Assembly: GCF_001457035.1 (NCBI RefSeq)
Contig: NZ_KQ758625.1
Location: 1-54,781 of the forward strand
Source: Fictibacillus enclensis
Lineage (GTDB): Bacteria > Bacillota > Bacilli > Bacillales > Fictibacillaceae
Length of the DNA stretch: 54,781 nucleotides
Reading direction: 5' to 3'
Below are positions 20,738 through 30,400 of the stretch, one piece after another (positions within the stretch are counted from its first letter, which is position 1; each line of letters opens with the position of its first letter). The position numbers and the translations under genes are program-made. The notes beneath the pieces were generated by a model. It was given only the letters and a program-made list of their open reading frames with translations, had not been told where the DNA came from and made no database searches.

Positions 20738-21229
20738 CTATCCTCGGCGCGCTCCGCGTCCGCCGCGTTTTGACTCAGTTTGGCGTTTTAATGTTGCCAG
20801 ACGGTCTTCACTGTCTTTTAAGAATTTACTCATTTTATCTTCAAATGTTACAGCCGTGTTAAAACCACCATTGCCGCGAGGTGAACCTTTGCGCTGTTTA
20901 TTGAATCCGCCTTTTGACGGTCCAAACCCACCGCTTTTCGGTGCGCCATAGTTTCCTTTGTTCGCTCCGTAGTTGCTTCTCGTCGGTGCCGGGTTATCCT
21001 TTGCTTTTTTAATGGATAAGCCGATTTTGCCATCTTTTTCGATATTCATGACTTTAACTTCGACTTCATCTCCGACTTTTAAGTGGTCATTGATGTCTTT
21101 AACATAATTGTCTGCAACTTCACTAATGTGCACAAGTCCGGTAGTTCCTCCTGGCAGCTCGACAAACGCTCCAAAATGAGTAATCCCTGTAACCTTACCT
21201 TGCAACTTGCTGCCTACTTCAATTGACAT
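20738..21229 (-). CDS. yabR: S1 RNA-binding domain protein YabR
   Basis: 163-aa protein. Residues 1-75 form an S1 domain (KLQGKVTGITHFGAFVELP, GLVHISEVAD, KVGDEVEVKVMNIEKDGKIGLSIKKA), followed by a Gly/Lys/Arg/Asn-rich low-complexity tail that suits RNA binding. B. subtilis YabR has the same context, downstream of divIC. It may associate with ribosomes or mRNA; the exact role is not known to me. Confidence 0.93.
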   Translation of the reverse strand: MSIEVGSKLQGKVTGITHFGAFVELPGGTTGLVHISEVADNYVKDINDHLKVGDEVEVKVMNIEKDGKIGLSIKKAKDNPAPTRSNYGANKGNYGAPKSGGFGPSKGGFNKQRKGSPRGNGGFNTAVTFEDKMSKFLKDSEDRLATLKRQTESKRGGRGARRG

Positions 21230-21302
21230 GAAGAAAATGCTCCTCCTTAGGTATTCATAAGTTTACTTTATTATACATTATACATGTGTAAAATTCGGGA
21301 TG

Positions 21303-21689
21303 TCAATCCGACGAAGATCCGTGTGTTTTAAACACGATCTCCCCCTTCTTGGACATGAATAAATCACGCCGCGCGATTTCCCCGATATAATCAACGTCTT
21401 TTAGTTTATGCGCTTCCTCTTTCAGTTGTGCCTTCTTTTCCTTAGTTTGCGCTAACTTGGACTTCATCTGCTTTTCCTGCTTCCCCTTCTCGGCAAGGGT
21501 AGACATTTGTGATGTGATGGTTGAAAGCATGGCAAACGCAAGAACTGAAAAAATGACCAGGAAAGCCGCCAGCCTGCGGTATAAACCACGTTTCCTCTTT
21601 GCGTCAATCTTTTGCTGGAGATGATGTTCCTTTACGTAGCCCGTATTTAATTCAGTGATGTTCTCTTTACTAAACTGGACCATGTACAA
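21303..21689 (-). CDS. divIC: Cell-division protein DivIC
   Basis: Bitopic septum protein of the FtsB/DivIC family that partners FtsL and DivIB. 128 aa: a basic cytoplasmic N-terminus, one transmembrane segment at about 39-58 (LAAFLVIFSVLAFAM) and an extracytoplasmic coiled coil (about 65-105) with many Lys and Glu, then DVDYIGEIARRDLFMSKKGEIVF, the conserved C-terminal block. It begins 4 bp after the yabQ stop and is probably in one operon with yabP-yabQ. Confidence 0.94.
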   Translation of the reverse strand: MYMVQFSKENITELNTGYVKEHHLQQKIDAKRKRGLYRRLAAFLVIFSVLAFAMLSTITSQMSTLAEKGKQEKQMKSKLAQTKEKKAQLKEEAHKLKDVDYIGEIARRDLFMSKKGEIVFKTHGSSSD

Positions 21690-21693
21690 CCTC

Positions 21694-22296
21694 CTATTTC
21701 TCCTTCTTGCGGAACCAATTTTTGACTGTATTCTTCAGAGAAATAAGAATCCCTGCTTTTTTTAGCCATTTACCTTTTAAATTATACCATGTTTGCTTGG
21801 GAATGAAACGTAAAATCAGGCTGAATAACCATTTTACCGGTAAAAAAATGATTTTAAGAACAAGCCGGACGAGGGCCCAGACCCACCGTACAGCCAATAG
21901 AACCAGCGCAAAAATGATCGAGATGACCCATTTTACGGGATGGACGATAAGAGCAAAGAGCAGCCGCACAATAAAACGATACAAATTGCTTATTAACGTG
22001 ATCAGGACTTCCAGTGACTTTTTGTAGCTTGTCTGAAAAAGGGCCTTGTACATACTAAAACCGCACAGAAGGGCAATAAAAATATACAAACGGAGATTGG
22101 CATGGTTTACATGAAGCAGCACATAAAAAACGATCAGGGCCTGCAGCAGCCAAAAGATGGTGTCATTGATGAAATGCAGCCAGTACCATTTCCTGCGTTC
22201 ATGGACGAAGCGGCCATAGGTATCAATGGCCATTCCGATCCAAATTCCCGCGGCTGCCATGGCCAGCATGGTTTGAAACTGTACAGAAAGAGTCAT
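21694..22296 (-). CDS. yabQ: Spore cortex biosynthesis membrane protein YabQ
   Basis: 200 aa, highly hydrophobic, with about five or six membrane helices and a basic C-terminus (NWFRKKEK). In B. subtilis YabQ is a SigE-dependent outer forespore membrane protein needed for cortex formation. The second half is built of repeated VKW(V/L)-type amphipathic segments spaced by hydrophobic stretches. The gene overlaps yabP by 4 bp. Confidence 0.9.
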   Translation of the reverse strand: MTLSVQFQTMLAMAAAGIWIGMAIDTYGRFVHERRKWYWLHFINDTIFWLLQALIVFYVLLHVNHANLRLYIFIALLCGFSMYKALFQTSYKKSLEVLITLISNLYRFIVRLLFALIVHPVKWVISIIFALVLLAVRWVWALVRLVLKIIFLPVKWLFSLILRFIPKQTWYNLKGKWLKKAGILISLKNTVKNWFRKKEK

Positions 22297-22598
22297 TTGA
22301 AGAGCTTGCCAAAGAATCCTTTAGTTTTTTCTCCGCTCTGCTGGTCCAGGTAAACCAGATCGAACACTTTTCCTTCAATGGACACCATGCCGGACTCCAC
22401 ATCCAGGTTTTTCATTTTCAAGTTTGTACCCCGAATAGCCAGAAACCCCATCGTTGTCTCGAGAAGAAATTCTTCGTTATCAAAGCTCTCCACCTGTTTC
22501 ACACCGGTGATCTCCAGCTTTTTCCGTCCTACCATCTTCACATCGTGATCCGGGTTCGTGTTTTTATTTAATGAGCCATAATCATAGTGTTGGTCCAT
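22293..22598 (-). CDS. yabP: Sporulation protein YabP
   Basis: 101-aa YabP/YqfC family protein, with RKKLEITGVKQVESFDNEEFLLETTMGFLAIRG, the family core, then IEGKVFDLVYLD. It is needed for spore cortex in B. subtilis and is cotranscribed with yabQ there from a SigE promoter. A GGGGGATT ribosome-binding site precedes the ATG. The 99 bp before it hold the rqcP terminator and a possible but poor SigE-like -10 (CATAAACA) that I do not call. Confidence 0.92.
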   Translation of the reverse strand: MDQHYDYGSLNKNTNPDHDVKMVGRKKLEITGVKQVESFDNEEFLLETTMGFLAIRGTNLKMKNLDVESGMVSIEGKVFDLVYLDQQSGEKTKGFFGKLFK

Positions 22599-22682
22599 TT
22601 TAATCCCCCTCTTTCGCTATATGTTTATGAAAAGGGGGACAACTTTAGAACAGACCACATTTTATGAATCAAAAACCTGCCC

Positions 22683-22716
22683 AATAAAAAGAAGAGCCTA
22701 AAATTTAGGCCCTTCT
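22683..22716 (-). terminator. Rho-independent terminator after rqcP
   Basis: Minus strand AAGAAGGGCCTAAA pairs with TTTAGGCTCTTCTT, followed by a T-tract. The rqcP stop codon lies inside the 5' arm of the stem. Confidence 0.88.
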
Positions 22717-22979
22717 TCCGTTGATTGAAGTGATTCTTCATTGATGATGGTATACATCCCGGCAGCGTCCTCTTTTTTCGTGAACTCTTTCAGCTCATCC
22801 ACACGGACCGTGACAAGCTTCTGGCCAAAGCGGATCTTGAGTTCATCCCCGGCTTTCAGAACCGAAGAGGACTTTGCCTGTTTGCCGTTAACGGCAATTC
22901 GCCCTTGATCAGAAATTTCTTTTGCCACCGTCCTGCGTTTAATCAGTCGGGAGACTTTAAGAAATTTATCCAGACGCAT
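22698..22979 (-). CDS. rqcP: S4-domain RNA-binding protein RqcP
   Basis: 93-aa member of the YabO/Hsp15 family: an S4 domain starting at residue 1 ([21 protein letters not shown], then [13 protein letters not shown] and [10 protein letters not shown]). In B. subtilis RqcP (YabO) binds stalled 50S subunits with RqcH in alanine-tailing ribosome quality control. It begins directly after the HU stop codon, so the two are surely cotranscribed. Confidence 0.93.
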   Translation of the reverse strand: MRLDKFLKVSRLIKRRTVAKEISDQGRIAVNGKQAKSSSVLKAGDELKIRFGQKLVTVRVDELKEFTKKEDAAGMYTIINEESLQSTEEGPKF

Positions 22980-23252
22980 TTACTTTACAGCTTCCTTCAG
23001 TTTATTTCCCGGACGGAAAGCAGGAACCGTTGACGCAGGGATGCTGATCTCTTCCCCGGTCTGAGGATTGCGTCCTGTACGGCTTGAACGCTCTCTCGTT
23101 TCGAACGTTCCGAATCCAACAAATTGTACTTTATCTCCGCTCTTAAGCGCTTCTGTAATCTCATCAACAAGTCCACTTACAACCACTTCAACGTCTTTCT
23201 TTGTTAAACCTGATTTTTCAGCAATATTGGTAACCAGTTCATTTCTGTTCAT
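22980..23252 (-). CDS. hup: DNA-binding protein HU
   Basis: 90-aa nucleoid protein of the HU/IHF family: MNRNELVTNIAEKSGL, GFGTFETRERSSRTGRNPQTG with the intercalating RNP tip (61-63), and PAFRPGNKLKEAVK at the C-terminus. AAGGAGG precedes the ATG. In B. subtilis the main HU gene hbs lies elsewhere and yabN is followed directly by yabO, so this is either a second copy or a relocated main copy. Other bacteria carry HU next to mazG or rqcP genes, which fits an ancestral arrangement (recall, not checked). Confidence 0.96.
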   Translation of the reverse strand: MNRNELVTNIAEKSGLTKKDVEVVVSGLVDEITEALKSGDKVQFVGFGTFETRERSSRTGRNPQTGEEISIPASTVPAFRPGNKLKEAVK

Positions 23253-23365
23253 TTTAATAGCCTCCTTAGCATTCTTTCAAAAGATTCGGATAAAGTCCAG
23301 AAAACTTAAGGGTTCCGCTTGCTCTGAACAATATTCTCTAAGAAAAAAGGGATTCCTTCCGGGTT

Positions 23366-24817
23366 TTATAAATTTTCTTTTGCTTGATCCCAGAGTTTAT
23401 CCATCTTTTCCAGCGTTGTGTCCTGAGGGGTTAGCCCTTCCTTAGCAAGCTCCGTTTCAATGTACCGGAACCGCTGGTAGAATTTTTGATTTGTTAGGGA
23501 CAGGGCCTCTTCTGGATCAATGCCATAAAAACGGCCAAGATTGACCATGGTAAACAGCATGTCCCCAAATTCTTTTTTGCGTTCCTCATCAGACTGGGCA
23601 GTTTTCCATTCGTCAAATTCTTCCCTCAGCTTGTCTATGACAGGTGTAATCTCATCCCAGTCAAAGCCCGCTTTTGCTGCCTTTTTTTGATAATCATAGG
23701 CTTTATGAAGGGCAGGTAGTCCTTTGGCCACGCCATCCAAAAGAGAGGTCCGGTGGGCGTTGCCTTTTTCGGCCGACTTGATTTCCTCCCAATTTTTCAG
23801 CACTTGATCCGCTGTCTCTGCTTCAACATCTCCAAAAACATGGGGATGACGCCGGATCATTTTCTCAGCCAGGACGGAAATCACATCATCAATGGAAAAA
23901 TAACCCTCATCTTCTCCGATTTGGGCGTGCAGCAGCACCTGAAGCAGCACATCTCCCAACTCTTCCACCAGATGCTCATCGTCTTCTTCGTCGATGGCTT
24001 CAATGACTTCGTACGCTTCTTCTATTAAATAGCGTTTAAGGGATTCATGTGTCTGCTTTTTATCCCATGGGCAGCCGTCGGGCCCGCGCAATGTGGCAAT
24101 AACGCCCCGCAAATGTTCAAAATCCTTGAGCAGCATGATGTTATCCCGAACAGGCGGAACATAAACCGCTGTCAGATTATTGAGTTCCACCGAACGGTCC
24201 AATTCGTGCAGCGGAACATAGTGAACGGACTCGCTGGTACTTCCCGCAGCCGTTACGACCGCAACTTCAAAATCGTCTGGGTACTTATCCATCAGCGTAA
24301 GTTTTACATCGGACGCAATAAACCCGTCATACACCTGAACAATAATAAGGTGGTTGCGAACCTGGATCTGTTCTTTCTTCAAACTAGTTCCATCGAGTAT
24401 TTGGCACCCTTCGATTGGATCGATTTTCAGAGCCGTGTACATTTCATCCAGAAAGCTTTTTCCTCCGGCGACTTTCACCTGGATTTCCTTGCCCTCTGCT
24501 TCTTTTAGCAGGATTTGAACGGTCTGCTCGGCAACAAGCGGGTGCCCCGGCACTGCATAGACGATGTCGTCTTCCAGTGCTTTTTCAAAAAGGACAGAGG
24601 TAATCTCCCGGTAAACCGCTTCAAAACCATCATGCTTTTCATAGATATCATCAAAAAACGTCATGTGAATTTCTTCTTTTTGAAGCTCCTCTACTGCCGG
24701 ATGATCTTTTGTGCGGACATACAAATGATCCGTCTTCTGCAGCAGACGGTACACTCCCATGGTGAGCTGATCAAGATCCCCTGCTCCTAAACCAACGATC
24801 GTAATCGTACGAGACAC
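23366..24817 (-). CDS. yabN: Tetrapyrrole methylase-like/MazG nucleotide pyrophosphohydrolase fusion YabN
   Basis: 483 aa in two parts. Residues 1 to about 215 resemble SAM-dependent tetrapyrrole methylases (TIVGLGAGDLDQL at the N-terminus, YAVPGHPLVAE). Residues about 230-480 contain a MazG repeat pair: LRGPDGCPWDKKQTHESLKRYLIEEAYE with the metal-binding Glu residues, and a second weaker unit near the end. MazG enzymes hydrolyse non-canonical NTPs. The methylase half is not known to act on tetrapyrroles in this fusion. It lies 2 bp after yabM. Confidence 0.95.
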   Translation of the reverse strand: MSRTITIVGLGAGDLDQLTMGVYRLLQKTDHLYVRTKDHPAVEELQKEEIHMTFFDDIYEKHDGFEAVYREITSVLFEKALEDDIVYAVPGHPLVAEQTVQILLKEAEGKEIQVKVAGGKSFLDEMYTALKIDPIEGCQILDGTSLKKEQIQVRNHLIIVQVYDGFIASDVKLTLMDKYPDDFEVAVVTAAGSTSESVHYVPLHELDRSVELNNLTAVYVPPVRDNIMLLKDFEHLRGVIATLRGPDGCPWDKKQTHESLKRYLIEEAYEVIEAIDEEDDEHLVEELGDVLLQVLLHAQIGEDEGYFSIDDVISVLAEKMIRRHPHVFGDVEAETADQVLKNWEEIKSAEKGNAHRTSLLDGVAKGLPALHKAYDYQKKAAKAGFDWDEITPVIDKLREEFDEWKTAQSDEERKKEFGDMLFTMVNLGRFYGIDPEEALSLTNQKFYQRFRYIETELAKEGLTPQDTTLEKMDKLWDQAKENL

Positions 24818-24819
24818 GT

Positions 24820-26409
24820 TTAACTCCTTCTTTCTTTCCAGCGGCTCAATATATGCCGGATTTTTTGTAATTTTGGAATACGCATAAGGTCATCGGCTCT
24901 AAACACCTTGGCCAGCAGCAATGCGGCCAACAGCACGATTCCCCCGCCTGCACTGGCACCCAGGGAAATCACGGCGCTCGCTGTACGGGTCTCGGGCAGC
25001 GCTGCAGCTAGTCCTGATTTGATAAGCCAGGCGGACAATGCCATAAGGGCGACTGCACTTCCGATGCGCATGCCGTAAAACTTTTCCGCTGCGGCAAACC
25101 CGGTCCTTTTTTCAAGAAAAACAAGATTTATGCCTGCTGCTAAAAAGGAAGCAAGAACGGTAGCTGCACTTGCTCCTAGCTCGTGAAGAGATGACATTAG
25201 AACCGCGTTTCCCGCAATTTTAAGTAGAAACGCCAACAAGACACTGATGACAGGGTATATGGTCGATCCAAGCCCCTGGAGCAAACCGGTTGAGGTCAAG
25301 AACAGGGAAACCGGCAAAATCGACAGGCCGAGCACGGCGATTTCCAGAGATCCTTCTTTATTTTCAAACAGCATCATATTGACCGGCTCAATAATCACGG
25401 CAAGGCCGGCAGCAGCAGCCAGTCCAATAATAAAAACAACCTTGATCGACAGGCCGCAGATTTTGCGTACACTCGTAGCATCTCCACGCCTTTTTGCTGC
25501 TGCCACCGCCGGAACAGCGGCGAGGGAAAGCGACGTTGCGATCACCGTTCCAAGCTGAAGAAGCGGCTGTGCTCTGTCAAATATCCCTTTGATTTTCCGG
25601 GCACTCTCTAAAGCGATACCGCTTTTACTGAGAAAATTGACAAAGGTAAACGCATCTGCGAGCTGAAACAGCAGCAGAATCATGGAGCAAAGGGACAGCA
25701 GCAATCCTGCAGACAGCAGTTGAACACTGCCTTTTCCTGGCGTGATGAAGCGAGGGCGCATCCATCTTCGTTCCTTTTGCTCTCTACTGAAAAAGAGGAA
25801 TAAGACGAGCAGTCCCGCCAGTGCCCCCACAACCGAGCCTGAGGTCGCAGCCGCACCTGCTGTATAAACACTGTATCCCTGTGACATGAAGTAATAGGAA
25901 AACCCAATAATGCACAAAACACGGATCGACTGCTCAACCACCTGGGAGTAGGCAGTCGGCTTCATCTGTTCCACTCCCTGAAAAATTCCTCTGAACACGG
26001 CGACAAAAGGCACAAGCAAGTAAATAAAGGATGTAGCTTGAATCGGCAGCTGCAAACGGGCATCACCCATCCAGCTGGCAATGTGAGCCGAACCGAAGAA
26101 AAGCAAAACAAACAAAAGGATACCTGCAGCGAAAAACGCAGTAAACGCCTCCTGAACCCTCTTTTTTCGATGGGTGGCCATCTCTCCCGATTCAGACAAT
26201 ATACGGGAAAGCGCGACCGGGAAACCGGCCAATGCAAAGATTGAAGCTATTCCGTAAAAAGGGTACACCTGCTGAAACACATAAAACCCGGTATCCCCCG
26301 TTATATTCTGATAAGGAATGCGATAAACCACACTCAATATTTTTACAATAACCATGGCAAGCGCCAGCACAACCGCACCCTGCAATATCCGTTTCGATTG
26401 ATCGTCCAT
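24820..26409 (-). CDS. yabM: Polysaccharide-type lipid flippase family membrane protein YabM
   Basis: 529-aa MOP-superfamily exporter (SpoVB/MurJ-like), with around 14 hydrophobic segments, the first at about 10-30 (GAVVLALAMVIVKILSVVYRIPYQN). In B. subtilis the family includes YtgP/MurJ and SpoVB; YabM has no firmly assigned substrate. I use the ATG at 26409, with AGGAGAAGGT just ahead; the open frame continues 46 codons upstream but only through the hairpin repeat. Confidence 0.92.
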   Translation of the reverse strand: MDDQSKRILQGAVVLALAMVIVKILSVVYRIPYQNITGDTGFYVFQQVYPFYGIASIFALAGFPVALSRILSESGEMATHRKKRVQEAFTAFFAAGILLFVLLFFGSAHIASWMGDARLQLPIQATSFIYLLVPFVAVFRGIFQGVEQMKPTAYSQVVEQSIRVLCIIGFSYYFMSQGYSVYTAGAAATSGSVVGALAGLLVLFLFFSREQKERRWMRPRFITPGKGSVQLLSAGLLLSLCSMILLLFQLADAFTFVNFLSKSGIALESARKIKGIFDRAQPLLQLGTVIATSLSLAAVPAVAAAKRRGDATSVRKICGLSIKVVFIIGLAAAAGLAVIIEPVNMMLFENKEGSLEIAVLGLSILPVSLFLTSTGLLQGLGSTIYPVISVLLAFLLKIAGNAVLMSSLHELGASAATVLASFLAAGINLVFLEKRTGFAAAEKFYGMRIGSAVALMALSAWLIKSGLAAALPETRTASAVISLGASAGGGIVLLAALLLAKVFRADDLMRIPKLQKIRHILSRWKERRS

Positions 26410-26456
26410 ACCTTCTCCTAACAAAAAACAACATAACGTACAACGTATTATAGCAT

Positions 26457-26690
26457 GGAAAGGCTGAAGTGGCCGTTTAGAGATGAAAAGCGCTGGAGTT
26501 CTCCCGTCACAACACGCTTTTTGTGTTGAATCGGGAGAGCGAAGCAATCGAATCTCTGGTCACTGAAGCTGGATCAGGAAAGGCTGAGGCCGCTGTTCAG
26601 AGACGACAGGCATTGGAGGACTTCTGCACAACACACTTTTTGTTTTCTGCAGGAGGCCGAAATGATCGAGTCCAACAAGGACGAAAAAAA
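26457..26690. repeat. Hairpin repeat element, two tandem copies (locus A)
   Basis: Two related units of about 115-120 bp (about 26457-26575 and 26576-26690) fill the gap between spoVT and yabM. Copy 1 folds as an outer stem AGTGGCC (26468-26474) with GGTCACT (26558-26564), then AGAGAT (26479-26484) with ATCTCT (26552-26557), and an inner stem CTCCCG/CGGGAG with CAACAC/GTGTTG. Copy 2 keeps the 5' half and inner hairpin but has lost the 3' arms. The same element occurs at 35389-35678. Apart from these repeats and the spoVT terminator, 26410-26715 holds nothing I recognise. Confidence 0.85.
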
Positions 26691-26720
26691 GAAGGAGCCG
26701 AGGCACCCTTCTTTTTTAAT
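26682..26720 (-). terminator. Rho-independent terminator after spoVT
   Basis: Minus strand AAAAAAGAAGG and CCTTCTTTTTTT with an 11-nt loop; it touches the spoVT stop codon. Confidence 0.88.
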
Positions 26721-27252
26721 GTTCCATTTGCCTGGCAAGAAAGCCGGCTGCTGTTTCTGCAAGCTTTTGCTCTAGCTCTGTCATTTTTTTGCCTTCTTTG
26801 GAGAGAAGGGTGACGACACCAATAGGGTCGCCGCTGGCTACGATGGGAGCAATAACATAAGATGAAGACTCTGTATTTCCATCAACCATTTCCACGGTCG
26901 TGCTGTTGGCCTCAAGCACCGACTTGCGGTCGTTCATGGAAGTCTCTACGACTTTTCCGATTCCTTTGTTCAAGTAATCTTTCTTGGATCCTCCTGCCAC
27001 AGCAATATAAGAGTCGCGATCGGCGATAAGAACGATATGTCCGGAGCTGTCAGCCAGAGATTCTGCATATTCTTTCGCAAAATCGCCAAGCTCATTAATC
27101 GGCGAATACTTTTTCAGTATGACTTCCCCGTCCCGGTCCACAAAAATCTCAAGAGGATCGCCTTCTCTGATACGAAGCGTGCGGCGAATCTCTTTTGGAA
27201 TAACAACCCGGCCAAGGTCATCAATACGGCGTACAATGCCTGTTGCTTTCAT
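26716..27252 (-). CDS. spoVT: Stage V sporulation protein T
   Basis: 178-aa forespore regulator that modulates SigG-dependent genes. Residues 1-50 are an AbrB-type swapped-hairpin DNA-binding domain (MKATGIVRRIDDLGRVVIPKEIRRTL), closely like abrB in this window; residues about 56-178 form a GAF-like domain (SSSYVIAPIVASGDPIGVVTLLS). The gene lies between mfd and yabM as in B. subtilis. GAGGG is about 9 nt before the ATG. I looked for a SigG promoter upstream and found no convincing match. Confidence 0.96.
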   Translation of the reverse strand: MKATGIVRRIDDLGRVVIPKEIRRTLRIREGDPLEIFVDRDGEVILKKYSPINELGDFAKEYAESLADSSGHIVLIADRDSYIAVAGGSKKDYLNKGIGKVVETSMNDRKSVLEANSTTVEMVDGNTESSSYVIAPIVASGDPIGVVTLLSKEGKKMTELEQKLAETAAGFLARQMEH

Positions 27253-27411
27253 TGAATAGTGCCCTCGCTTTCATGAGATGTAATCACTGGATGTATTGCA
27301 TAAATGAAACCTTCTTTTGAAGATTGTTCCATTCTCTGCTGTTATTATTTGTTTCCTTGCGAGTTCTATTCATGAAATGCACTTTTGTTTTTTAGCCGGG
27401 GGTTATCTCGT

Positions 27412-30400
27412 TTATGACCTTGCCTTCGCTTTATCTTTTTTTGCGCTTTTTAACTTTTTCAATACTTTCTCCATGGCTTGGAGCAGTTCTTTATCGGAAA
27501 TACGTTTTTTATTAAATACGATTTTGAGCTTTTCTTTTTCCACACCCAGGTTAATGAAGCGGCCGATTTTATTGACGATTTCAAACAGCTTGGCTCCATC
27601 TACTTTTTCTGTTGCTTCCTCTGACAGGAGTATCGTAACTGTATCGCCTTTTTGTTCAATGCTTTCTGCTTTCTCCCGCTTGGCGAGCTCTTTAATGCGT
27701 GCAATGAAAAGCAGGCATTCCACTTCCACCGGATAATCGCCAAAACGGTCGATCAGGCTGTCATGCAGCTCATCCACATCCTGCAGGGAGCTTGCTGCTT
27801 TAAATTGCTTATACATATCAATCTTTTGCTTGCTGTCTTCAATATAGGAAGCCGGAATATAAGCATCCACTTCCACGTTAATATCGATAACGGGCGCCGC
27901 TGCCTTCGGTGTTCCACCTTTTCGTTCTTCAATGGCTTCCTGCAGCATTTGGGAATAAAGATCGAAACCAACAGAATCAATGAACCCGTGCTGCTGTGCT
28001 CCAAGCAGGTTACCTGCTCCGCGGATGGTTAAATCCCTCATGGCGATTTTGAATCCGGAACCGAGTTCAGTAAATTCCTTTATGGCCTGAAGTCTTTTTT
28101 CTGCTACTTCCGTCAGCACTTTATCCCGCTGGTAGGTGAAGTAGGAGTAAGCGACACGGTTTGAACGGCCGACACGTCCTCTTAACTGGTACAGCTGGGA
28201 AAGTCCCATTTTATCCGCATCATAAACAATCAATGTGTTCACGTTTGGAATGTCCACACCGGTTTCAATGATGGTCGTTGACACCAGAACATCTGTGTTG
28301 CCTTCAAGGAAATCAAGCATAACGGATTCCAGTTCGTTTTCCGACATTTGGCCATGGGCGACACCGACTTTAACATCCGGTATGAGAGACGAAATCTGCT
28401 CGGCCATCCGGTCAATGGAATCGACACGATTATATAAAAAGTAAACCTGTCCTCCGCGCCCAAGCTCGCGTTCAATCGCCTCTCTGACCAGCGACGCATT
28501 ATATTCCACCACATACGTCTGAACCGGGAAACGGTTTTCCGGCGGAGTTTCAATAACCGACAGATCTCTGACACCCAGCATCGACATGTGGAGGGTTCTC
28601 GGGATTGGCGTCGCCGTTAACGTTAATACGTCAACATTGGCTTTTAGCCGTTTAATTTTTTCCTTGTGGGTCACACCAAACCGTTGCTCTTCATCAATGA
28701 TAAGAAGACCAAGGTCATGGTATTGGACATCCTTGGAAAGAAGGCGATGTGTACCGATGACAATATCGACCGTCCCGTTCTTCAATCCTTTTGTCACTTC
28801 CGTTTGTTCTTTTTTTGAGCGGAACCGGCTGAGTGATCCGATCGTTATTGGGAATTCGGCAAACCGCTCGCGGAAGGTTTCATAGTGCTGCTGCGCCAGG
28901 ATGGTCGTCGGTACCAAAAAGGCTACCTGTTTGCCGTCCATAACCGCTTTAAATGCAGCACGGATTGCAACCTCAGTTTTTCCATAGCCCACGTCTCCGC
29001 ACAGTAGGCGGTCCATCGGCCGGGTCCGTTCCATATCCGTTTTGATTTCGTTGATGGCCCGGATCTGGTCGTCTGTTTCCTGGTACGGGAATGAGGACTC
29101 AAATTCCTGCTGTTCGGCCCCGTCTTTTCCGAAGGCATAGCCGACACTTGCTTCCCGTTCCGCATACAGCTTGATCAAGTCATCGGCAATATCCTGCACC
29201 GAGGACTTAACTTTGTTCTTAACCTTCTTCCAATCGCTGCCGCCCAGTGCGTAAATTTTCGGTTCCTTCGCTTCGGACCCGACAAATTTCTGTACCTGGT
29301 CGATTTGCTCAACCGGCACGTAAAGTTTATCGTTGCCCGCGTACCGGATATGCAGGTAATCTTTGTGAACACCTTTGATCTCCAGGGTTTCAATCCCCAG
29401 ATATTTTCCGATCCCGTGGTTCACGTGGACAACATAATCTCCGACCTTAAGCTCGGAATAGCTCTTGATCCGCTCGGCATTGGACATTTTCTGAGAGCGG
29501 ACGGGACGCCTGGCTTTCTTTGTGAAAACTTCCTCTTCCGTAATCACCGCTAGCTTTTGCTTTGGTGATTCGAAGCCGCTGGAGAGGTCTCCAATCAGAA
29601 TTTGGTTCACTTTTGGCTTCAATGCTTTGTCGCTTGAAATCAGACTTGCATCCATATCGTAATCCGCAAGCACCCGTTCCAGACGCTTTGCCCGTTCTTC
29701 ACTCGCCGCAAGAAAGACAATCGTATAGTTCGTTTTTTTCCATCGTTCCAGCTCACCCTTCAGTACATTAAGCTGTCCATGGAAATTTTGCATGCTTTTA
29801 CTTTCAACATTCAAGATGTTTTGCGGATTCGTATGTGGAACATGGCGCAGGAAAAGAGAAAGGTAGATTTTTTGATAAGGCGTATGCTGAAGAATGTCGC
29901 GGTCTTGAGACAGGCGGATATCTGTAAGAATCTCACCTTGCATCAGCATGGAAGTATGCCATTCGGCTTCTTCTTTTTCAAGCTGGTTGGACATTTCCTC
30001 CACACGGCTCACTTCATCCATGACAATAATGCTGTCATCCGGTACATAATCCAATAGACAGGCAGGCTCATCATAAAACAGGGAAATATATTTATACATC
30101 CCCTGAAACCGCTGCCTTTCCTTGAATTGCCCCATTTCGTAGTTCATGTGCTCGACAAGGGATTCTTTCACGTGCTTGTCTTTTACCTTTTTCAGCGTGG
30201 ATGCGAGGCCCGCTTCCATCTTGTTAACGACCCCATCAAATTGTTCATCATAAAGCAGGATTTCCTGTGCTGGCCCGATGGTGATTTTTTCTGTTTTTTC
30301 ATCCGACCGCTGTGTATCTGCTTCGAAATAGCGTATGGAATCAATCTCCGTATCAAAGAGCTCAATCCGGATGGGCATCCGTTCGGTTAATGAATATATA

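Noticed and set aside
26523-26813. 96-codon plus-strand open frame over the repeat and spoVT end
   Set aside because: Covers repeat, terminator and antisense of spoVT; no coding character.
27253-27300. SigG promoter for spoVT
   Set aside because: Several partial matches (TGCAATA, CATCTCA) but none with both hexamers at the required spacing.
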